The translations under genes were made by a program, and so were the position numbers. The notes under the pieces are model-generated. The model ran no database searches. It was given only the letters and a program-made list of their open reading frames with translations, and was not told where the DNA came from. Positions 35,310-43,228 of a stretch of DNA of 51,255 nucleotides are shown piece after piece; positions within the stretch are counted from its first letter, which is position 1, and every line of letters begins with the position of its first letter. The DNA is taken from contig JAGQSC010000052.1 in assembly GCA_020439745.1 (NCBI GenBank), positions 1-51,255 on the forward strand, read 5' to 3'. The stretch is from Acidobacteriota bacterium (GTDB lineage Bacteria > Acidobacteriota > Holophagae > Acanthopleuribacterales > Acanthopleuribacteraceae).

Positions 35310-38300
35310 GTGCTACCATCAAAAAAAGGTGCTCAGGTTTCCATGGAATTGATCGGCCAGACTTTTGGACATGTGAAGATACTCGAGATGATCGGTGAGG
35401 GGGGGATGGGCGACGTTTACCTGGGCGTTGACTTGACGCTGGATCGAAAGGTAGCGGTAAAAGTCGTTCGCGGCGAAACCAGGTTACGCCAAGTGTATCG
35501 AGACCGATTGGCAAATGAAGCCAAGATTCTGTCTCAATTGGAACATCCAAACATCTGTCGGATTTATGAGTTCATAGCGGGTGATGCCTTCGATCTTTTG
35601 GTGATGGAACTGATTCAAGGGCAAGACCTAATGAGATTTCTGGACACAAAGCCCAGCCTTCAGGTATGCCTGCAGATCGCGATTCAAATAGCTGAGGTCT
35701 TGGTAGTTACGCATGAACAGGACATTGTCCACCGTGATCTAAAGCCACAGAACATCATGGTTATGCCCAATCAAAGCATCAAGGTATTGGATTTTGGGAT
35801 TGCCCGCGCCTTATCGGTCATCCCTGATACGAATGGCATCGAACAGCTCGAAGAAAGGCGGCCAGCCAGACCCGTGACGGGTGGAATTCTCACAAGGTAT
35901 GGCTTGGTGATTGGCACGCCCATGTACATGAGCCCAGAACAAGCCATGGGTCAAGAAGTCTCGGCATCCAGTGATCTGTATTCGTTTGGGTTGGTGATGC
36001 AGTGGCTATTTACCGGCCAGTTACCTTACGGTGAATGTAACTCCCTGGAGTTAGTTGACAAGGTAACTCGAGGCGAGTCGCGTGAGGTCACAGGAATCGA
36101 TAGCGAGTTAATGGTTCTAATCAACAGGCTGAAATCGCATTCGCCCGAACTGCGTCCCACGGCACGAGACGCTTTGATCCAATTAAAGTGGTTCGCCGAA
36201 AAACCAAAACGTCGTTTGAAGCGTATGGCGGTGGCCGGCTTTGTGGCTGTGTTGTTGTCAGGCACGATTCTTTCCACGGTGGGGTTTATCCGTGCGAGAA
36301 AAGCTGAGACAACAGCGTTGGCAGCGCGCAATCAGGCACAAGCAGTGAATCGGTTCCTTGAAGACATGTTGGCTGCCGCTGATCCCGAAAACAAGGGAAT
36401 CGACGTTAAGGTGGTTGATGTTCTTGAAGATGCACGACAGCGTGTGGACCACGAATTCAAAGACAACCCCTTAGAGCAGGCCGCCGTGATGCACACGCTC
36501 GCCAAAACCTACTATGCGTTGGGAAATTATGAGGCGTCTCAAGACCTGGCTGAGCGATCACTTGAAGCCAGGTCTCGGCTGTTGGGCGAGACCCACGAGG
36601 ACGTGATTGAGGCGAAGCTGACGTTGGTTGCAATCTTGAATGATGGGGGCAAGCTGGAAGAAGCGACGGACTTGAATAGCGATCTATTGCGATCGCTAAA
36701 GGGTGCGCACGGCGAGCGCGAGAAGGCCATGCTCAAAGCTCAAAAACTGAGCGCCTATATCAACATGAATCGCGGTGACTACCCACAGAGTGAGAAACAG
36801 TTTTTTGAAGTTCTGGCGCGATCCAAAGAACTCTTAGGGCTCAAAGACCGAGAAACACTGATCGCCATGAATGGGTATGCGGCCGTACTTTTGTATGAGG
36901 GTCGGTATCGTGAAGCCCAAACTGCGTTTCAAGACTATATTGATGTGAGCCGTGAAGTTATGGGTCCCGACCATTTGTTGACATTGACCGCAGAAATGAA
37001 TTTGGCCTCGGTATTCATGTACCAACATCAAAACGCGGAAGCCGAATCGTTGTATCAAGATGTGCGTGAGCGCATGCGGAAGTACTTGGGCGAAAAACAT
37101 CCCAAGACGATCATGGCTTATCAAAACATGGGCGCGCTTTATTTACGTCGCAATATGAATGCTCAAGCAGAACAGGTGCTCAGTGAGGCATTAGCGCTCG
37201 AGTTGGAGGTTTTTGGCGAGGAACACCCCACAACCCTCATGACGATGCAGAACTTGATTGCCGCAAACGTTGGATTGAACAGGTCCGATAAAGCCGAAAA
37301 ACAGGCCCGGAAAGTGATTGCGATTCAGGAGCGGGTACTTGGCATCGACCATCCCACCACGCTCATTGCCAAAATCAATCTGGGAGAGGTCCTCCGGAAC
37401 CAGGGCCGATATGAGGAGGGCGTGGACTGGTTGCAACAAGTGGTCAAGTTGGCAGAAAACAAATTGGGGTCAGATCATCCCAATACATTACAAGCACTGC
37501 TGGTATTGTGTTTCATGTACGAAGACATGCATCAATACGAAAAGGCGGTCGAAGTGGCACATAAGGTGTTATTGGGTCGGGCACGCGGGCTTGGTGAAAA
37601 ACATGTTGATACGCTGCAAGCGGAATACTCGGTGGGTTGGAATTACTCCAAATTGCGCGATCACGAGCCTGCAATTAAGCACTTGCGGCGGGCGTATGAA
37701 GGCCGGCGAGAGGTGCTCGGTCCCAATGACAGCTCGGCTTTAGCCAGTCAGTCTCAACTTGCGTGGATTCTTCGCGACCATGGAGATTGGGCAGAATCTC
37801 GGGATCTGTATGCGGATATCGTTGAAAGGAAAGCCGCAAAATTGGACCGTTTAGACGCCGACCTTTTGGTGTCGTTGGATCAACTTGCCTACACCAAAAT
37901 GCTGTTGAAAGAGGAAGGCACAGTGGAGATGTATCGCGACATATACAGCCGATCCCTGGAAGCATTTGGGCCTGAACACGAGAAAACGGAGTTGGCGGAA
38001 TCACGGCTGGCTCGCGGCCTCAATGCATATGGCTTTGAAGAAGAGGCTGCGGTAATCAGGCGAAAACACATTCAACGAAGTAGGCAACAGCAGGGGCTCT
38101 CGACACATACCCTAACGTTGATGAACGATGCGGCCTGGGATTTTGCCAGTAGTGACCGTATCGAACTCGCGGCCGAAGCAGAAGCATTGTCCCGTGAAGC
38201 CTTAGACGGTGTGCTGAAGTTAGATGGGGATGATACCGTGTTACAGCGCAACCTGATGGACACGCTCGCATTGAGCCTCGAAAAACAAGGCCAAACCGAA

Positions 38301-38390
38301 GAGGCGATCAATTGGTATCGCAAAGCATACGCCATGGGGTGTAAGGAGTCGGGGGAAGCCTTGATCAGACTGGGTGTGAGTGGTATTTAG
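35310..38390 (+). CDS. Membrane Ser/Thr protein kinase with long TPR array
   Basis: 1026 residues from a GTG with GGAG four bases upstream; an ATG at 35343 is an alternative. The kinase domain is complete: GEGGMG (29-34), K51, HRDLKPQN (141-148), DFGIA (161-165), MSPEQAMG. A membrane helix lies at about 307-327. The remaining roughly 690 residues are kinesin-light-chain-like TPRs with recurrent G-x-x-H-P/E-x-T-L motifs (for example LGEKHPKTIM, FGEEHPTTLM, LGIDHPTTLI, LGSDHPNTLQ). It shares domain order and many kinase residues with the divergent kinase at 32155-34668. The intervening 70 bases must hold both promoters. It heads a long plus-strand gene series. Confidence 0.92.
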   Translation: MLPSKKGAQVSMELIGQTFGHVKILEMIGEGGMGDVYLGVDLTLDRKVAVKVVRGETRLRQVYRDRLANEAKILSQLEHPNICRIYEFIAGDAFDLLVMELIQGQDLMRFLDTKPSLQVCLQIAIQIAEVLVVTHEQDIVHRDLKPQNIMVMPNQSIKVLDFGIARALSVIPDTNGIEQLEERRPARPVTGGILTRYGLVIGTPMYMSPEQAMGQEVSASSDLYSFGLVMQWLFTGQLPYGECNSLELVDKVTRGESREVTGIDSELMVLINRLKSHSPELRPTARDALIQLKWFAEKPKRRLKRMAVAGFVAVLLSGTILSTVGFIRARKAETTALAARNQAQAVNRFLEDMLAAADPENKGIDVKVVDVLEDARQRVDHEFKDNPLEQAAVMHTLAKTYYALGNYEASQDLAERSLEARSRLLGETHEDVIEAKLTLVAILNDGGKLEEATDLNSDLLRSLKGAHGEREKAMLKAQKLSAYINMNRGDYPQSEKQFFEVLARSKELLGLKDRETLIAMNGYAAVLLYEGRYREAQTAFQDYIDVSREVMGPDHLLTLTAEMNLASVFMYQHQNAEAESLYQDVRERMRKYLGEKHPKTIMAYQNMGALYLRRNMNAQAEQVLSEALALELEVFGEEHPTTLMTMQNLIAANVGLNRSDKAEKQARKVIAIQERVLGIDHPTTLIAKINLGEVLRNQGRYEEGVDWLQQVVKLAENKLGSDHPNTLQALLVLCFMYEDMHQYEKAVEVAHKVLLGRARGLGEKHVDTLQAEYSVGWNYSKLRDHEPAIKHLRRAYEGRREVLGPNDSSALASQSQLAWILRDHGDWAESRDLYADIVERKAAKLDRLDADLLVSLDQLAYTKMLLKEEGTVEMYRDIYSRSLEAFGPEHEKTELAESRLARGLNAYGFEEEAAVIRRKHIQRSRQQQGLSTHTLTLMNDAAWDFASSDRIELAAEAEALSREALDGVLKLDGDDTVLQRNLMDTLALSLEKQGQTEEAINWYRKAYAMGCKESGEALIRLGVSGI

Positions 38391-38419
38391 GGACAGCGAA
38401 TTAAAAAAGGTTCTTGGCC

Positions 38420-38425
38420 AGGAGG
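38420..38425 (+). promoter_or_regulatory. AGGAGG ribosome-binding site selecting a GTG start
   Basis: A perfect AGGAGG sits 5 bases before the GTG at 38431. It argues for that start over the upstream one at 38380, which would overlap the kinase gene. Confidence 0.75.
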
Positions 38426-38430
38426 ATTGC

Positions 38431-39186
38431 GTGTTTTTCATCTGTTTGTTGGTTTTTCAAGATTCGGCGGCGAAGCAGAAAGTCGTGCAAATGATTGAAG
38501 CCTGCGGTGGAAGGGATAGTTTCTACGCGATGCGCGATGTTTCCTTTACCTATACCTATCTGAACACCGCGACCGGAGCACGAGACGTTTCCGAAGAACG
38601 GTATATCTTTGACGGCGAACGTTCTTATGCCGAGTTCAGCCACACTGAAAACGTCCTTCCTGACCTGAATGGAAAACTCGTGCAGGGATTTGATGGCCAA
38701 CAAGCATGGGCCACGGTTAATGGACAGTTGGTTGACGACCCGAAAATGATGGGCATGACCATGTTCTTACGCAAGACGAATTATTATTGGTTCACGATGA
38801 TGTTTAAGCTGGCCGACCCGGGTCTCATCTACACGGACAAAGGCGTGCGACAGGTGGAAGGGATAGCCTACGACATGGTTGAGATTGGCTTTGAACAAGG
38901 CGTGGGAAATGTACAGGACACCTACCTGCTATACATCAATCCGTACACCCATTTGGTGGATCAGTTTCTCTTTACGGTTCGTGATTTCGGCGTAGAGACA
39001 CCCCTGTTGATGAAGGTGAACTACGTGTCTATAGATGGGCTTATGATCCCCACTGTCCGAAGATTCGTACAATCAGATTGGGATGGGACCATACAGGGTG
39101 ATTCCTGGAATTTGGAAATCACCGAAAATGTGAAATTTAATCAGGGTCTCAATCCGAGTATGTTCATGGCGCCAGACACGCATTGA
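38431..39186 (+). CDS. Exported LolA/DUF6503-like beta-barrel-fold protein
   Basis: 251 residues from the GTG supported by the AGGAGG site. A short hydrophobic start (FFICLLVFQ) suggests export. The body begins with a helix ending in a Gly-Gly turn (VVQMIEACGGRDSF) followed by alternating strands (VSFTYTYLNTATGARD, ERYIFDGERSYAEF, KLVQGFDGQQAWATVNG), and a late NPYTHLVDQFLFTVRDFG. This is the layout of LolA/LppX-like or DUF6503 proteins, which bind hydrophobic molecules. The exact family is not certain. It lies 40 bases after the kinase gene and 34 bases before the chorismate-lyase-like gene. Confidence 0.6.
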   Translation: MFFICLLVFQDSAAKQKVVQMIEACGGRDSFYAMRDVSFTYTYLNTATGARDVSEERYIFDGERSYAEFSHTENVLPDLNGKLVQGFDGQQAWATVNGQLVDDPKMMGMTMFLRKTNYYWFTMMFKLADPGLIYTDKGVRQVEGIAYDMVEIGFEQGVGNVQDTYLLYINPYTHLVDQFLFTVRDFGVETPLLMKVNYVSIDGLMIPTVRRFVQSDWDGTIQGDSWNLEITENVKFNQGLNPSMFMAPDTH

Positions 39187-39220
39187 AACCCTTAAACCAT
39201 TAGGACCGTAGTTCAACTGC

Positions 39221-39760
39221 ATGAATCCTCTTACCCTACCCCAGACGCTCGCTCTTTTTCGTGAGGAGATGCATATTCACCTTCCTGAACTTGAAGCAGT
39301 GGATGCCGATCAATTGCCTGAAAGTGTGCGTGGCTTGCTCAGTCATGACATGGATATGACGGGTGTTCTGGAAGCCAGGCACAAAAGTGTGATTCACCTT
39401 GAAGTATTGCAAAAACAGGTACTTGATCGTGAAATGCGCCGTGAAGTCGTGTTGCGCACCGAGCGTGGCGAGGCGGCCGAGTATGGTGCTATTCGCATCT
39501 ATCTCGAAGAGTTCCCGCCGAACGCTCAAAGCGAAATCGTCGACGGCGAGCGACCTTTGGGCACCATTATGAAGCAACATGCTGTGCGGTTTGTGAGTCG
39601 CCCTGTGGTCTTCTTTAAACTTCAGGCAGACGACTTACTGTCAAAACTGTTTACACAACCACTTGACGCGCCTCTGTTTGGCCGACTGAATCGGCTGTCT
39701 CATCGCACAGGGGGCGTGCTTGCCGATGTGGTTGAGATTCTTCCCTTGGAGTTCACGTGA
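39221..39760 (+). CDS. Chorismate-lyase-like protein (UbiC / PF01947 fold)
   Basis: 179 residues. The central REVVLRTERGEAAEYGAIRI strand pair, the following acidic stretch, GERPLGTIM, and the C-terminal LADVVEILPLEF match the chorismate lyase-like fold. In UbiC an Arg in the RREV-type strand and a C-terminal Glu hold chorismate; candidate residues are present here. The expected reaction is chorismate to 4-hydroxybenzoate plus pyruvate, though some relatives make 3-hydroxybenzoate. The stop overlaps the next gene's GTG (GTGA), so it is translationally coupled to the flavin enzyme. The rest of a ubiquinone pathway is not nearby, which points to secondary or cell-envelope chemistry. Confidence 0.7.
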   Translation: MNPLTLPQTLALFREEMHIHLPELEAVDADQLPESVRGLLSHDMDMTGVLEARHKSVIHLEVLQKQVLDREMRREVVLRTERGEAAEYGAIRIYLEEFPPNAQSEIVDGERPLGTIMKQHAVRFVSRPVVFFKLQADDLLSKLFTQPLDAPLFGRLNRLSHRTGGVLADVVEILPLEFT

Positions 39761-41001
39761 TTGATGTTGCCATTATTGGGGGCGGTCCCGCCGGCGCAAC
39801 TGCAGCCTGTGCTCTGGCACAGCGCGGTCGCAGTGTGCTGATTCTGGAGAAAGATCATTTTCCCCGTTACCACATTGGCGAGTCCATGATTCCATTTTGT
39901 TATTTCCCGCTTGAAAGAATTGGTTTCATAGACAAACTAAAAACGTCCAGATTTCCCAAGAAGTACAGCGTGCAATTTGTGTCGGTGGAAGGTAAGGTCT
40001 CCAAACCATTCTATTTTTTCAAACATATGAACCACGATGCGTCGACTACCTGGCAAGTGGTTCGATCAGAGTTTGACGAATTGTTATTGCAGCATGCCGT
40101 GGAACAGGGTGCTCGGTTGGAGATAGGCGCCAAAGTGAAAGACTTCATCATGGATGGGGATCGAGTGGCAGGCGTCATCGCCGAAAAAGCGGACGGCACC
40201 TTGTTTGATGTGCCCGCGCGTGCTGTCATCGATGCCAGCGGCCGCAACGCGTTCAGTATTCGAAAATTTCAATGGCAGGAACGCGACCCTGAATTGCGAA
40301 AAGTCGTCATTTGGACATATTACGAAGGGGCCAAACGCGATGAAGGAATTGACGAAGCCGCGACTACGGTTGCCTACGTACCTGAGAAAGGCTGGTTTTG
40401 GTACATCCCTTTGCCAGACAACAAGGTATCGGTGGGCATTGTGGCTGAAAAAGACTACCTGTATCGGGATGGATCAGATCCAGAACAGGTTTTTGAGCGG
40501 GAGATCGAACAAAATCCCTGGGTGCAAGATCACCTCAGCTGCGGTCGGCGCTGTGCGCCTTACAGTGTCACGGCCGACTTTTCATACCGTTCACGGTACT
40601 GTTCCCGCGAAGGATTGCTGCTGACAGGCGATGCGTTTTCATTCTTGGACCCGGTTTTTTCGTCAGGGTTATTCCTGGCTTTCTGGGGCGGGGAAAAAGC
40701 TGCAATCGCACTGGATCGTGTTCTTTCTGGTGGAAACGATCCCGCAGATGTTTACACCCAGTATGCGACTGAACTCAGGGCAGGGCTGGAGGCCATGCGC
40801 AAGTTAGTCTATGCTTTCTACGACAGCGACTTTCATTTTGGCAAGTTGGTCAAGGCGCATCCTGACTTGGAAGGGGATCTCACCGATTGTTTGATAGGCA
40901 ATGTGGAAAAAGATTTTGGTCCCTTGTTTCAAGCGATCAGTTCCATGGCCCGAATACCCGATTCCCTGAGTTATGGCACACCGCTTCTGACTTCCGGATA
41001 G
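39757..41001 (+). CDS. FAD-dependent halogenase-like monooxygenase
   Basis: 414 residues, GTG start coupled to the preceding gene. The N-terminal FAD site is GGGPAGATAA (8-17) with the acidic turn LILEKD, followed by FPRYHIGESMIP, a signature of flavin-dependent halogenases and relatives. A lysine pair at K68-K69 (RFPKKYSVQF) sits where the catalytic Lys of halogenases is found. The halogenase motif WxWxIP is intact as WFWYIP (213-218). The late FAD motif is GDAFSFLDPVFSSGLFLAF. Together these favour the PltA/Bmp2-like branch, which acts on carrier-bound or phenolic substrates. Some relatives with these motifs are not halogenases (for example in aryl-polyene clusters), so activity is unproven. 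Context suggests a hydroxybenzoyl substrate. Confidence 0.75.
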   Translation: MIDVAIIGGGPAGATAACALAQRGRSVLILEKDHFPRYHIGESMIPFCYFPLERIGFIDKLKTSRFPKKYSVQFVSVEGKVSKPFYFFKHMNHDASTTWQVVRSEFDELLLQHAVEQGARLEIGAKVKDFIMDGDRVAGVIAEKADGTLFDVPARAVIDASGRNAFSIRKFQWQERDPELRKVVIWTYYEGAKRDEGIDEAATTVAYVPEKGWFWYIPLPDNKVSVGIVAEKDYLYRDGSDPEQVFEREIEQNPWVQDHLSCGRRCAPYSVTADFSYRSRYCSREGLLLTGDAFSFLDPVFSSGLFLAFWGGEKAAIALDRVLSGGNDPADVYTQYATELRAGLEAMRKLVYAFYDSDFHFGKLVKAHPDLEGDLTDCLIGNVEKDFGPLFQAISSMARIPDSLSYGTPLLTSG

Positions 41002-41011
41002 GTGTAGGAGC

Positions 41012-41443
41012 GTGGGTTCCGTGAAACCATTCCACTACCGCAAACGCATCGAGTTCTTTGAAACCGATGCAGTAGGTATTGTTCATTTTTCTAACTATTT
41101 CCGCATTATGGAGATGGCCGAACATGCATGGTTTCGGTCCTTGGGCACGTCCGTCGTCCATCTGGGTGAAGACATGCACATTAGTTGGCCTCGAGTGAAA
41201 GCGGATTGCACGTTTTATGGACCGCTGAAGTTTGAGGATGAAGTGGATGTGGCCGTGTCCATGGCTGAAATGCGCCACAAGAGCATGGTGTTTCACCACA
41301 CGCTGAAACGCGTCTCCGACGGTGTGGTTGTGGCTCAAGGTGAGATTGTGGTGGTTTGTGTTGAGATGACCCATGAGGGCATGAAATCCATGCCAATTCC
41401 AGATTTCATGAGAGCGCTGATACAAGATCGGGAGGATTCATGA
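41012..41443 (+). CDS. 4HBT-family acyl-CoA thioesterase (YbgC/4-hydroxybenzoyl-CoA type)
   Basis: 143 residues, GTG at 41012 preceded by TAGGAG. The hot-dog fold starts FHYRKRIEFFETDAVGIVHFSNYFRIME; in shortened form, ETDAVGIVHFSNY contains the Asp that is catalytic in 4-hydroxybenzoyl-CoA thioesterase and YbgC. Length is normal. In this operon the natural substrate would be the thioester formed by the AMP-ligase encoded two genes downstream. It overlaps the next gene by 4 bases (ATGA). Confidence 0.85.
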   Translation: MGSVKPFHYRKRIEFFETDAVGIVHFSNYFRIMEMAEHAWFRSLGTSVVHLGEDMHISWPRVKADCTFYGPLKFEDEVDVAVSMAEMRHKSMVFHHTLKRVSDGVVVAQGEIVVVCVEMTHEGMKSMPIPDFMRALIQDREDS

Positions 41444-41964
41444 CGAATTCGTCAATCGGTTACACCTGGCTTATTTTTGCCCTTGTCACAGTCGTTTCCT
41501 GGGGGCTGTACGGTATTGCGCTGCACACAGGACAGATCGGCATGAACGATCCGGTCAATGGCCGCTACAAGGCATTTTTTGTCGTCGGCATCGCCTATTT
41601 TTTGACCGCCATGTTGGGATCGGCACTCGTGCTTTGGCTCAACGGTGCTCATTGGGACTTTCCTATGAAAGGCATGGTTTGGTCTCTTGTTGCCGGATTG
41701 GTCGGTTCTATTGGTGCCTTTTTCGTATTGTTGGCCTTTGGGGCTAAAGGATCACCTGCTGTGGTTATGTCCATCGTGTTTGCGGGGGCTCCGATTGTCA
41801 ACGCGATTACGGCTATTTCTCTGCACCCGCCTGCTGGAGGCTGGACGTCGCTTCGATGGCAGTTCGTTTTGGGCATTCTCTTGGCGGCCGCTGGTGGCTG
41901 CCTGGTATCGTTATACAAGCCCAACCCCGCACCTCCACCTCAAGTGCAAAGTTCCAGTGAGTGA
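41440..41964 (+). CDS. EamA/DMT-like small membrane protein (half-size transporter)
   Basis: 174 residues with five hydrophobic segments (about 9-26, 45-67, 80-103, 107-128, 141-160) and a Pro-rich tail. The first segment (FALVTVVSWGLYGIALHTG) and the fourth and fifth (VVMSIVFAGAPIVNAITA; FVLGILLAAAGGCLVSL) look like one EamA repeat, half of a typical ten-helix exporter, so it would have to dimerise. Its position between thioesterase and ligase genes suggests export of the pathway product, by inference. ATGA coupling at the start and an 8-base overlap at the end. Confidence 0.7.
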   Translation: MTNSSIGYTWLIFALVTVVSWGLYGIALHTGQIGMNDPVNGRYKAFFVVGIAYFLTAMLGSALVLWLNGAHWDFPMKGMVWSLVAGLVGSIGAFFVLLAFGAKGSPAVVMSIVFAGAPIVNAITAISLHPPAGGWTSLRWQFVLGILLAAAGGCLVSLYKPNPAPPPQVQSSSE

Positions 41965-43228
41965 AGCGGTCCGGTCAGGCGAGGAGTTTCGCGGGTATCA
42001 TGATCGAGCATTGCGTGAGCTGATCCGTACGGTTACTTCAAGCAACGAGTTTTACCGCGAGAAAATGCGCCAAGTTGACACAAAAACACGGGACTTGGAC
42101 GGGCTTCTCAAGCAAATCCCTTTCACGATCAAAAGCGAACTAATTAACGACCAACGCACGAATCCGCCTTATGGCACCAATCTCACGTATCCCTTAGCTC
42201 ACTACAACCGCTACCATCAAACGAGTGCGACGTCTGGAACGCCGATGCGGTGGCTGGATACGCCGCGGAGCTGGCAAGAAATCCTCAATCAATGGGAAAC
42301 GCTCTTTCGGATTTGGGGCGTCAATCAGGATGACCGAGCTCTGTTCTGCTTTTCGTTTGGACCATTCCTGGGTTTCTGGTCGGCCTTTGAATCGGCTTCA
42401 CACCTTGGGTGCCTGTGCCTGCCCGGTGGTGGTCTAGACACAGTCAGCCGCATTAAGATGATCGAAGACCATCGTGTCACAGTGATTTGTTGCACACCTA
42501 CCTACGCGCTGCGAATGGGAAAACAGGCAGCTGCGTCGCGTGCGAACACCTCGTCGGTGAGGCGCATATTTGTGGCGGGTGAGCCCGGTGGGAGTACCGA
42601 TGGGGTCCGCAAGCAACTTCAAACGCTTTGGTCCAAAGCCGTCATTGTGGATCATCACGGTATGACAGAGGTCGGTCCAGTTTCATACGCTTGGCCAAAA
42701 GACCCAAACTTTTTGCGAGTGATTGACACGGCATTTCTGGCAGAAGTTGTCGATCCTCAAACCGGTGAAGATGTAGCGATCGGGGAGAGAGGTGAATTGG
42801 TGTTGACGACTTTGAAACGTTCGGCCATGCCCCTCATCCGGTACCGAACTGGAGACCTGGTCGAACGCGCGGACGCGGAACCTGTTTCCGGCGTGTCATC
42901 GAGGCTGGCCCTTCGGGGTGGTATTTTGGGAAGGCTGGACGATATGGTGGTGATTCGTGGCGTCAATATATATCCATCGGCCATTGACGACATTGTCTGG
43001 TCTATCGACGGCATTGAAGAATACCGGGTGAAGCAGAGCCGTCAAAACGCGATGAATGAGTTGTCTTTAGAAATTGAAGTTCAGCCTCGACATGAGCCAA
43101 ACCAGATCATTCATGATCTGGAACAGGCGTTCAGGTCGGCGTTCTCGATGCGCATTCCTGTGGTTTCTGTGCCTCAAGGAGTGCTGCCCCGGTTCGAACT
43201 GAAAGCTCGCAGGTGGGTCAAGCAATGA
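41957..43228 (+). CDS. Phenylacetate-CoA-ligase-like AMP-forming acyl/aryl ligase
   Basis: 423 residues from the GTG at 41957, which overlaps the EamA-like stop by 8 bases; the open frame runs further upstream but only as antiphase of that gene. Adenylation motifs: HQTSATSGTPMRW (phosphate loop, in the PaaK-type Ser/Thr-Gly form), DHHGMTEVGPV (A5), YRTGDLVE (A7), GRLDDMVVIRGVNIYPSAI (A8), and the C-terminal LPRFELKARRWV with the catalytic Lys. Similar to the PaaK family that activates aromatic acids as CoA thioesters. With a chorismate-lyase-like gene in the operon, 4-hydroxybenzoate or a derivative is the natural candidate. Confidence 0.82.
   Translation: MSEAVRSGEEFRGYHDRALRELIRTVTSSNEFYREKMRQVDTKTRDLDGLLKQIPFTIKSELINDQRTNPPYGTNLTYPLAHYNRYHQTSATSGTPMRWLDTPRSWQEILNQWETLFRIWGVNQDDRALFCFSFGPFLGFWSAFESASHLGCLCLPGGGLDTVSRIKMIEDHRVTVICCTPTYALRMGKQAAASRANTSSVRRIFVAGEPGGSTDGVRKQLQTLWSKAVIVDHHGMTEVGPVSYAWPKDPNFLRVIDTAFLAEVVDPQTGEDVAIGERGELVLTTLKRSAMPLIRYRTGDLVERADAEPVSGVSSRLALRGGILGRLDDMVVIRGVNIYPSAIDDIVWSIDGIEEYRVKQSRQNAMNELSLEIEVQPRHEPNQIIHDLEQAFRSAFSMRIPVVSVPQGVLPRFELKARRWVKQ

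Noticed and set aside
41687-41956. Upstream extension of the ligase frame to 41687
   Set aside because: This part lies in another frame of the EamA-like gene, gives a Cys/Arg/Leu-rich translation, and the GTG at 41957 gives a normal ligase length.
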